From: Rutpela maculata
Taxonomy: Eukaryota; Arthropoda; Insecta; Coleoptera; Cerambycidae
Assembly (NCBI GenBank): GCA_936432065.2
Contig: OW386285.2
Coordinates: forward strand, 171,349,984-171,413,983
Direction: 5' to 3'
Length of the DNA: 64,000 nt
Part shown: piece after piece, positions 55,080-64,000 of the stretch
Position numbering within the stretch: the first letter of the stretch is position 1
How the letters are laid out: every line of letters begins with the position of its first letter
Notes under the pieces: model-generated
The model's input: the letters and a program-made list of their open reading frames with translations, nothing else
What the model was told of the DNA's origin: nothing
Databases searched by the model: none
Translations under genes and position numbers: made by a program

Positions 55080-58000
55080 AAAAAAAGTGGTCTGTTCTTT
55101 TGACAAGATCAACTTATCTTTATGTACTTTGACACACTGAATTCGAATCGGGAGTCAAAATGGCTCCATCGCACACCATTTTTTGTAAAACGCAAAAATA
55201 ACCTAAAAAAACTAATAATTTAGATTATTCTCGGGATTTGCTAAAAATTGGTGGGTGATGAAACGGCCACATGACTCGTATTCAGCACGCCGAAAGAAAC
55301 AGTTTTTTTTGTGTGTGCGTGTGTGCCTGTGTATATATAGCGGAGCGGATCTGGTCTTGAACTGAAACCAACTTTTTTTTAATTTTTTTTTTTTTTTTAG
55401 CAATTCTCTTTTATCATGTTATCAAGTTAGTTCAGCTTAATCACACGATGTGGGGCAGGAATTCGCATTTAAAATTTGCAAAAACACGTTTTTTCACGAT
55501 AACTTTGTTATTATTGACTTGACGAAAAAAAAGTTAAATTAAAAATTGAAGACCTCGCGGAAGCGCATTTTTTTCAAATCCGACGGTAACTTTTCGTGAA
55601 ACTTTTTTTTTAAAATACACGTTTTTTTTGCCGTAACACTAATATACAAAATAGTAATTCCATAATTTTTTCATGAAAAAAAGGAGATATGGGGCTGAGA
55701 TTTTTTTGAGGTAGGTGAAATAGATAAGAATTGATGGAGCCGGAGGATGTGGGTGGTGGGCCAATTAGGGGAGGGGGAGGAGGTAGGGAGAGGAAAATTA
55801 TTCAACCACCCCAAACTTTTTTCCCTGTCGTGCGATTTTCAAAAACCAAAGTGGAATTTGTTCTTTATTACCTCTAATATTTGACTTATCAATTTTAAAT
55901 TTTATTTTTAAATAAATAAACTTCTGGGAGGGGAAAAACTTTTTGCATTTTTTTTCAAATGCGTTTTTTTTTACGTAGGAAAGGGTTCAGAGGAGAAATT
56001 TTTTTAAAGGTAAGTGATCTTTTTATCTTTATTTAAAAAAAAGCAATAGGAAGGGAGGGAGGGGGCATAATGCGTTTGAAAATAATTAAAAAATGCAGGA
56101 ATAAAGGGTTAAGGAAAAGGAATAGGGACTTCGGACCTTGATATTCGGCAATATAAATCTTTTTTCCATCTTATTATTTTATCAGTCTCCTTTATCAAAT
56201 ATTAAACTTATTATAAATAATTATTTAACGCCGTCACGAGTTTTCGCGGCCCATTTCTCTAGTTTTAGGTGTCTATTGGATATATAAAACAATTATTTTT
56301 CCGTTTAACTCGCTCTAACTCAAAAACGACACAATGGATTACTCTCAAATTTTTATCGTGTTATCACTATATATCTGTTAATAAAATGTGTTAATATGTA
56401 GGTCAAATTTTAATAAGTGTAGAAATCATTACTTTTTTTTCTAAGGCTATGTCGAAAATTTGCATTCTCAAATGTAACATGCGGGAAACTTTTTTATGTT
56501 TCGAAATATATACCAAGTATATGGAGGGCATATGACGATAAAAGATTGGCGTAACTTTTTTATTTGAAACTTTGTTTCTAGCATTAGCAGTTTTCGAGAA
56601 AATTGCAAATCAGTGATTGTTGGCCCGGTACTGCAACTAATTGCTATTAGACTTCCACGTTCTGTATGATCTCTTTATCATTAAATTTTGCATATATTCC
56701 CTCTTCAATATCTAAAAGTGTAACCTTTTCACGGTTGGTAAATTAAGAACTTAAAAAACTAGAGTAAAAATCATGCTCCTCGCCGATTTGTTTAACTATT
56801 TATGTAATTGTTGCACATTCTTTAGAATACTCTTCCCAGTTTTTTGGAAATGTTAATTTTTGAACATTTTAAATCTTATATTGACGACTTATTTGATGAA
56901 ACACTTGTCAGTATAAAAAAAAAAGTAAAAAGGAGCAAGTACATCTATAATAACCTGCCTGTGTTTCAAACTTGCGATCCTTGGATTTCAAACTATAAAT
57001 AATTCTACCTATTACCCCACCATATCCTATTTTCGAATGCGATAATATTGCTAATAGGTATGTATTATGCCACTATTTGAAAATCATGTCTACGTTTTAA
57101 TATTATATTGTTATGAAATATATATTAGTTAAATATATAAATAGATAATAGAAAATAGCATTTAAAATGTTTGTTTTAAGCATTTTTAATGTTATAACGC
57201 CAACTTAGTTGTTAAAGTACTCGTCCGAATCTAAGGTTTGTGCGATGTGTACACTATAGTAATAGCGCAACTTATTTATAAACTGCCGTTTCGGCAATTT
57301 AATATTTGATAAAGGCTACATTGACAAAATATTAAGATGGAAAAAAGATTTATATTGCCGAATATCAAAGTTTGAAGTCCCTATCCCTTTTCCTTAACCC
57401 TTAATTCCCGCAAGCGCATTATGCCCCCTCCCTCCGTTCCTATTGCTTGGATCGAGATACTTTTTTTTTTTTTTAAATAAAAATAAAAAAGATCCTCACT
57501 TACCTGTAAAAAAGTTTCTCCCTTGAACCCTTTCCTACGTAAAAAAAAACGCAATTGAAAAAAAATTTAAAAAGTTTTTCCCCTCCACAAAATTGTTTAT
57601 TTGAAAAAAATTTAAAAAATTAATCAGTCAAATACTAGAGATCGCACGACAGGGAGAAAAGTTCGGGGTTGAATAATTTTCCTTTCCCTACCTCCCCCCC
57701 CCCCTAATTGGCCCACCAACCCCCTTCCTCCGGCTCCATCAATTCTTATCTATTTCACCTACCTCAAAAAAATCGCAGCCCTCTAACTCCTTTTTTTCGT
57801 GAAAAATTTAAGGAATTACTTTTATGTATATTACTGTTCCGACAAAAAAACGCGTATTTAAAAAAAAAAAGTTTTACGAAAAGTCACTATTCGATTTGAA
57901 AAAATATTACCACATTATGCGCTTCCGCGAGGTCTTCAATTTTTAATTTAACTTTTGTTTCGTAAAATCAATAATCATAAATTTATCGTGAAAAAACGTG

Positions 58001-58545
58001 TTTTTGCGAATTTTAAATGCTAATTCCTGCCCCATCTCGTGTGATTAAACTGAACTAACTTGACAACGTGATAAAAGAGAACGCGTGTAACTGAATTGTC
58101 GAAAAAAAAATTTAAAAACAGTTGGTTTCAAAACTCTTCTTTTTCTCGCCAGATCCGCTCCAGTAATATGAGTATCACCGGCTCCTCCGCCATTTTCTAT
58201 AAAACCGCGTATGCCAATATATTAAACAGACACACACACAAAAATCAAAAGTGGTCTGTCCCTGGGACTCCATTGGGTAACCCATACATCATTGTATTTC
58301 GACACGCTGGACTCTCAGGTCTCCGTTTAGCTCCACCACCCATCAATTTTAAGTAAATCGCGAAAATAACCTAAATTATAAGTTTTTTTATGTGATTTTC
58401 GCGATTTACAAAAAAATGTTGGGCGGTGGTACTAAACGGACACCTGAATCGTGTTCAGCACATCGAAATACATAAAGATTACCCAATGGAGTACCAGAAA
58501 CAGATCACTTTTTTATTTTGTGTGCCTGTTTTAATTTTATACGTA
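55080..58545. mobile_element. Large palindrome Q with hairpins at both ends
   Basis: Arms of about 1.1 kb: 55330-56215 mirrors 57290-58225. Landmarks are GACCTCGCGGAAGCGCA, GATGGAGCCGGAGGA, GGGTTCAGAGG-type, AAGATTTATATTGCCGAATA and TGATAAAGG. Each outer end is itself a hairpin of about 250-320 bp (55080-55330 and 58225-58545, axis near 58380). The 1.1-kb centre, about 56216-57289, is unpaired and non-coding. Confidence 0.7.
55751..55789 (+). other. G-quadruplex-type motif in left arm of Q
   Basis: GGGTGGTGGG, CCAATTA, then GGGGAGGGGG and AGGAGGTAGGG: at least four G runs of three or more with loops of seven or fewer. The complementary C-rich copy is in the right arm at about 57690-57720. 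Confidence 0.7.
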
Positions 58546-59139
58546 TTTTCCAATAAAAGTACAACCAAAAATAGATCCAATAATTGCTGTATTTCGGTCG
58601 ATTTTAATTGCACAGTAACCAGAAAAACTAAATTATAGCAAAAGGTATATAGCCTGATAACATAGTGAAAAATGCCCCTGAGCCAAATTGGGCTTTGCCT
58701 ACATGGCTTGTTAGTTCTCTAATTATAAACAATTTCAATCAAGTGATTTTCGGTTTTTATTTAATTTCACTTATCCTGTTGGGTAAACTATTCTAAAAAA
58801 ATTGCCTCACGTCAGAATATATTTTTTAATTTTATCAATTGACTATCTTCATTTTTTTATACTAACAACGATTTCATATACTTGTTGGATTCCAATTTTC
58901 TTCAGATTTTTAAAATGGTAGTTCATGGTGTAAAAAATTAACTCTCTGGACGTTTCCGCTCATTACTGTACCTCTTAATCTTTATTCTTGAATATTGCAA
59001 TTTACAACACTTTCATATAGTAAACAGTACATAAATGAACAATCAATAATTCCCCCTACATTGCAGTAAGTACAAAACATGTAGATATTCAATATAAGAG
59101 TACGGCAGCCCGCTACTAAGATTTTCGAGTTACTTCAGT
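58546..59139. other. No gene recognised
   Basis: AT-rich. GCCCCTGAGCCAAATTGGGC near 58674 is a small imperfect dyad. Confidence 0.3.
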
Positions 59140-59880
59140 GAAGATAATTCCAGCGTTTCTCATCAGTTCTGGGAAAGCTGAGACGAGAAGTTCAGGGTGA
59201 CGGAACGTTTTACCTGTCCTAAAGAGTTCAAATCGAGCTTTGAACATTTAAAGAAAAACCGGTCATCTCGGTCTTCGCAGCGAGACAGTTTCTTTTGTCT
59301 TCTTGTCGAGGGAAGTAAATATGATGAGGAAAAATTGAGAACTTGACTGAGACGCCGAGTTAGAAAGACCAAAATATTGACAAATAGCCACCGGTCAAAA
59401 TTCGGGTCACCGCGGTGAGGCAGTTCTGCTCATTATTATCCTCGTCATTATCGAGTAGTTTCGATGTCTCTTGACCACAAGAAAGTTCGAACGGAACTTT
59501 TTGCTAGTTCAGTTACGAGTGATCAAGTCATTACAGCGGGGCAGTTCTCCACTTCAGGTTATTCCAAATCATTAAGAAGACGAAAGCAATATGAACCTAA
59601 TTTTTTCCCAGTTCGCAATTGAGAAAAATGATTTCCGCCGCGACAAAAAAAAAGCAAATTAAGGCTGTTGGCAAGCAGAAAATTTGTTTAAATGGAGCAC
59701 GCATATACATATCAGGAGACTCTGATACGATCTGCCCGGACCGAGGATGCTGCGTTGGCACTATACGAAGTATACCATTTCTGTATAAAAACAACGCAGC
59801 ATCCTCGATCCCAAATGAAGATATATTATTGAATACACATTATGTATTTACTACAAAGTAGGGAGAATGATTGATTATTA
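59140..59880. other. Balanced-composition region, unassigned, with a hairpin
   Basis: Noticeably higher in C+G than its surroundings and unique-looking in this window. An 80-codon frame near 59619 without convincing coding features ends in it. 59738-59811 is a hairpin: ACCGAGGATGCTGCGTTG pairs with CAACGCAGCATCCTCGAT around a loop of about 36 bases containing TATACGAAGTATA. Possibly old promoter or MITE sequence. Confidence 0.35.
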
Positions 59881-60180
59881 TTCATTTATTAACTGCATAA
59901 AAGTGTTATAAACTGCAATATTCAAAAATAAAGATTAAGTGGTATAGTATTGATTCGAAACGTCCCAAAATCAAATTTTAATTTTTGATACCATGAACCA
60001 CTACTCCAAAAATCTGAAAAAATAACAAGCTAACAAGCATATAAAGTCGTTGTTAGTTTTAAAAAATAAAGATAGTCCTTTCATAAAATCATAAAAAAAT
60101 TGAATTTCAAAATTCATAAAGTTTTATATTTATTTATAATTTAAAACTTTTTTTCATTTCCGTACTTCGATTATATTATA
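59881..60180. other. AT-rich, no feature seen
   Basis: Nothing supported. Confidence 0.3.
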
Positions 60181-60182
60181 TA

Positions 60183-61133
60183 CTAGCAGAGGCTCTCGGC
60201 ATCTTAACTCCATCGGATGCTATTTGGCATGGTTATTCCTTACTCTAAGGAGATTCATTTTCGATTAGGACGCGCCAACATTTTCCCTTAGGAACCAAGA
60301 TGGCGGCCATTTAAAAAAAAATTACCTTTCCAAAATTTTAATCTAGGTTATGATTTCTAGTTAATTGTAACCTCCTTAACACGAAAATAATGTTTAAAAA
60401 TCAATATGGGCGACATATTTTATATTAAGATGCTGAAGATATAATGTAATCAAATATTCCGCACTTAAAAAAGTTGAGTATAATTTCCGACTGCTTGTTG
60501 CTTTCTGATCATTAATTTGGAGTCCCTATTTCGTGTTAGATCAAGTTAATAGGTTTTGTTTTATATATACGCTATTTAAATAACAAATATTAATAATCGA
60601 AGTATAGAAATAAAAATGAAATATAAATAAAACAAGATGATTCTTATGTTCATATTATAGAATCTTGTGGAACTTAAACTTACTTGAGCTATCTACTGCA
60701 CCTATCCAGTCCGAGCCTTTCATAAACTTCCCACTTAATCTTAGAAATACTTGCTCACTATGAATAGGAGCAAATATCATTACGTACATCTTCTCTTCGT
60801 GTTATTTCGAAAGATTCTATTGTAGAAGCTGACAATATTATTATTTTTTTAAATTGCACAGTGTATTTAACCAAAATATGGCGGTTATATTGCTTTTTAG
60901 TGGAAAATAGAAACCATATTCGTATTCACCAGATATGATTTACTCCAAACGTACGTTTTGCGCTAATATGAGTGATTGTATTTAAGAAAACAAAATTTTC
61001 AAAAAATGGCCGCTATCTTGGTTCCTAAGGGAAAATGTTGACGCGTCATAATCAAAAATAAATTTTCTTGGATTAAGGAACAACCGTACCAAATACTATC
61101 CCATGTAGTTGAGATGCCGAGAGCCTCTGCTAG
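60183..61133. mobile_element. Foldback element L, TA-flanked
   Basis: TA then CTAGCAGAGGCTCTCGGCAT at the left; ATGCCGAGAGCCTCTGCTAG then TA at the right. Further pairs are CATTTTCCCTTAGGAACCAA and its mirror, and TTGATTTAGGA-like core. 951 bp, non-coding. Confidence 0.85.
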
Positions 61134-61836
61134 TATATATACAGTGTGTCCCCCGATTGAGTTCGCTATAGGTGAAATGGACAAAAAATTTTCGATTTTT
61201 TTTTTTTTCATATTTGGAGTTTCACCCCTGCTTATCGAAAAAGTAATTTTGGGTGTACTTTTGTTTTTTTAAAATCATGTAGGTCATGACAGTTAAGCAA
61301 AAACGAATTTCATGTTAGCTAAAGTACCTTTTCTGTAAAATATAGAGGAAAATGTAATTAAGGAAAGTTATTCAGATTAAAAAGTTATAGTCCTATACTA
61401 AATTTCAAGAACATACGCCTACTTTGATAAAAAATTTTTCAATATAATTGCATTTTACCAAAAAAAAAATAGTATACCAGTTTACTAAAGTGTTTGATAT
61501 AGTACATACTGGAGTAAACACTCCGATTAAATAACTTATATCTAGATACATAATTGTACTGATTTATATGTTGCTAAGATAGTTACAATCTAAGACACTT
61601 CTTCCCATAAGTTCTTGATTGGCTAGTCGATCTATTCGCGACCGATTCGGGCACGATCGGTTAGTTCGATTATCATAATCTCAGTTTGATACTTTTGACA
61701 GTATCCGCCATTAATGTTAATAAGTGTTTTTCGATCAAAATGTGGTGAAGAAGTCTTTTTATTTTAAGTTGTGATTTGCTTAATACTTAAATAATATTCT
61801 CTATTTATATTTACACAGTTTAGTGACAATATATTT

Positions 61837-61950
61837 AGTGCAAAGTGCTGTGCCGTTTGCAGAAAGCAGTTTAGAAAAGAAGAAAATCGATCGTTCCATA
61901 GTCGTAACATGATGAAGTTCAGTTTACAGTTATAAAGTGAATACCAATTA
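61837..61950 (+). pseudogene. THAP-like zinc-finger remnant in the loop of R
   Basis: The frame reads SAKCCAVCRKQFRKEENRSF then HSRNMMKFSLQL and stops. A CC-V-C start followed by a basic stretch and SFH is like the first third of a THAP domain (C2CH DNA-binding finger, common at the N-terminus of P-element-type transposases). The rest (Trp, second C-x2-H, AVPTIF) is absent, and no ATG is adjacent. It suggests R derives from a THAP-transposase element, although the TA flanks do not fit P elements. Confidence 0.3.
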
Positions 61951-62287
61951 AGTTTTAATATCCTTTCAATACATATTTATCTTACTGAAATATCGTATGC
62001 CTACACCACGTTGTATAAAGAGCCGGTAATGCAGGAAATGCAATAATTCATTTTAATGAAAATATTTACCATTCTACACATTTTCTACACACACAACGCC
62101 ACTGTTGACTATGGGATGTAATGTTCATCTATCCATTTTAATGGACATATAATGTGACTATGTTAGGAGCAAACAAGGTATATAGTGAAAAGATAGCCTG
62201 TTATGTATCTAGATATAAGTTCTTTAATCGGAGAGTAAACACTTTAGTAAATCGGAAACATTTTTTTATTCGTAAAATGCAATTATA

Positions 62288-63314
62288 CAGGGTGGCCCAT
62301 TATTAAAAGGCCATAGTTCAAGGGTAGATTCTTTGGACCAAAATATCAGGATATAACCAAACATGCTTTAGTAAATTGTTGCTGTGGAAAAAGATACAGG
62401 GTGTCAAAATTGTAATTTTTTTTTTCTTTTTTTTTGCAATATTTCAACTATCTCTTGACCAATCTTCTCCCAATTTGGTAAGGAAACATTTTTTAAGCTA
62501 AGAAACAATAATTTATGTATTACATCACTCTAGCCCGTGGAGAGCGCCTCGTGAGCTATACCTGATGATGAATATTTTTTCTCTTTTTTTTTACGAAACG
62601 TAGTGGCACTTTTGACGAGAAAATCTCATACAGGAGACATTTCAAAAAAAAAAGATATACTTGATAGAACTTGATAATTCCAACCGTTTTCGAGAAAACC
62701 GCCGTATAGATCTCAAAAATTCTTTGAAAACAAACCCAATTTGAAAAGGACAAATTGTATTTATTGAAAAGTGTGCTTTGGTGGCGTCTTAGTTCTGTCA
62801 AAATGTTATACTAATGAAATTGTACGTAAATGACGTCACCAAAGCACATTTTTCAATTAATACAATTTTTCCTTTTCAAATTGTGTTTGTTTTCAAAGAA
62901 TTTTTAAGGTCTATGCGGCAGTTTTCTCGAAACGGTTGGAATTATCAAGTTCTCTCAAGTGTACTTTTTTTACGTAGAAATGATTCCTGCATGAGATGTT
63001 CTAGTCAAAAGTGCCACTACGTTTCGTAATAAAAAAAGAGAAAAAATAATCATCATCAGGTATAGCTCACGAGGCGCCCTCAACGGGCTGGCGTGATGTA
63101 ATACACAAATTATTGTTTCTTAGCCTAAAAAATGTTTTCTTACTAAATTGGGAGAAGATCGGTTGAAATATTGCAAAAAAAAGAAAAAACATTACAATAT
63201 TGACGAGCTGTATCTTTTTCCACAGCAACAATTTACTAAAGCATGTTTGGTTATATCCTCATATTTTGGTCCAAAGAATCTACCCTTGAACTATGGCCTA
63301 TTATGGCCACCCTG
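62288..63314. mobile_element. Foldback element S, nested in the right arm of R
   Basis: TA then CAGGGTGGCCCATTATTAA at the left; TTATGGCCACCCTG then TA at the right. Arms of about 510 bp (CATGCTTTAGTAAATTGTTG, GTATAGCTCACGAGGCGC, AAGTGCCACTACGTTTCGTA) meet at about 62810. Removing S restores the R arm. Confidence 0.88.
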
Positions 63315-63619
63315 TATTGAAAAAAATCAAAATCATCAAAGTAGGCGTATGTTCTTGAAATTTTGCATAGGACTATAACTTTTTAATCTGAATAACTTTC
63401 CTCAATGACATTTTCCTGTATATTTTACAGAAAAGGTACTTTACCTAACATGAAATTCGTTTTTGCTTATCTGTCATGGCCTATATGATTTTAAAAAAAA
63501 CAAAAGCACACCCAAAATTACTTTTTAGATAAGCAGGGGTGAACCTCCAAATATGAAAAAAAAAATTCGAAAATCTTTTGCCCATTTCACCTATAGCGAA
63601 CTCAATCGGGGGGGGGACA

Positions 63620-63622
<3 letters not shown>

Positions 63623-63704
<82 letters not shown>
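63623..63704. repeat. (TA)n microsatellite
   Basis: About 41 TA units between R and the next terminus. Confidence 0.95.
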
Positions 63705-63708
<4 letters not shown>

Positions 63709-64000
63709 GTCCCGAAACTCCCGCCTTCCCCTTTAGGTGCTAATTCTCCATGCGAAGATAGTAAGTTTATAGTATTAGCCAAAATTAATTTTTTCCAGGG
63801 GCGGAGAAACGAGAGGTCGGTGTTCTTTGTTTCTACATGTTAATTTTTCCATTTGACATTTTTAGTATTTTAATCCCTGATTATGATTCCCTGGTTAATT
63901 CTGCATAAAAAAGGGCTTCTTTACAATTAGCCATATGGCAAGCCGTTTTCGAGTAAAAGCAGTCTAAACGAAATATTGCGTATTCGTTTCATTTCCGAGA
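63705..64000. mobile_element. Left part of another TA-flanked element, cut by window end
   Basis: TA then GGGTGTCCCGAAACTCCCGC, a mariner-type terminus like those at 17466 and 19057. The remainder runs off the window and no gene is seen. Confidence 0.45.

Larger units (their letters stand above)
61142..63622. mobile_element. Foldback element R, TA-flanked, with a nested foldback
   Basis: TA then CAGTGTGTCCCCCGATTGAG at the left; CTCAATCGGGGGGGGGACAC then TG and TA at the right. Arms continue through TTCGCTATAGGTGAAATGG, TTAGCTAAAGTACC-type and TTATATCTAGATACATAA. The right arm is interrupted by S (62288-63314). The loop at about 61560-62195 carries a THAP-like remnant. Confidence 0.8.

Noticed and set aside
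59760..59780. loxP-like TATACGAAGTATA
   Set aside because: Only one short palindromic core without the 34-bp site structure; a chance resemblance in a hairpin loop.
62556..63029. Matching frames MTELRRHQSTLF and MKLYVNDVTKAHF
   Set aside because: Mirror translations across the axis of foldback S.

Overview
This window reads as AT-rich intronic or intergenic DNA of an insect with a large, repeat-laden genome. The reasons are a (TTAGG)-type telomere-like repeat, arthropod-type Ty3/gypsy, LINE, mariner, hAT and Helitron elements, spliceosomal GT-AG introns, and no bacterial-style gene packing. I cannot name the order with confidence; a beetle or hemipteran is my guess. There is no complete host gene. 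At most there are a few short candidate host exons: 10591-10649, 26180-26224 and 32888-33123 on the + strand are the best, and all are unproven.

Layout. 1-6711: a minus-strand Ty3/gypsy element (gag fragment, leader with a primer-binding-like site, LTR) split by a minus-strand RNase H-bearing LINE. The LINE is bracketed by an exact 17-bp target duplication and ends in an AACCT repeat tail. 6988-9190: two abutting foldback elements. 9700-12063: a family-B repeat, a candidate exon and a foldback with a 7-bp target duplication. 12107-19252: a coding remnant, foldbacks D and O, and a mariner-type transposon with a decayed DDD transposase, all stitched together with (TA)n microsatellites. 19755-24300: one-armed E, Harbinger-like F, an old B copy and a remnant of a CXC-type transposon protein. 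24314-30735: foldback I, then the 3.9-kb family-A palindrome with nested elements and a tandem array, capped by a hAT-type hairpin MITE. 30736-34704: quiet sequence, a small Helitron and a recent 315-bp tandem duplication. 34705-37178: a palindrome carrying the CXC-type transposon gene in both arms, then a C-family element. 38508-43445: a TA-flanked composite holding a 108-bp satellite array and A and B copies. 45032-51260: a minus-strand LINE that has been hit at least three times. The insertions are a 2.2-kb DNA transposon with its own gene and 8-bp target duplication (itself split by a hAT MITE), foldback E2 and a B element. 51855-58545: two large palindromes, one with a family-A element at its exact dyad centre. 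60183-64000: adjacent TA-flanked foldbacks, one with a THAP-like remnant and a nested foldback in one arm only.

The dominant theme is that elements with different target-site signatures (TA, TTA, 7 bp, 8 bp) have been remodelled into near-perfect long palindromes covering roughly 30 kb by my boundaries. All transposon reading frames are broken. The nesting gives a readable relative chronology. All repeat boundaries were found by eye and may be off by tens of bases unless a target duplication is stated.
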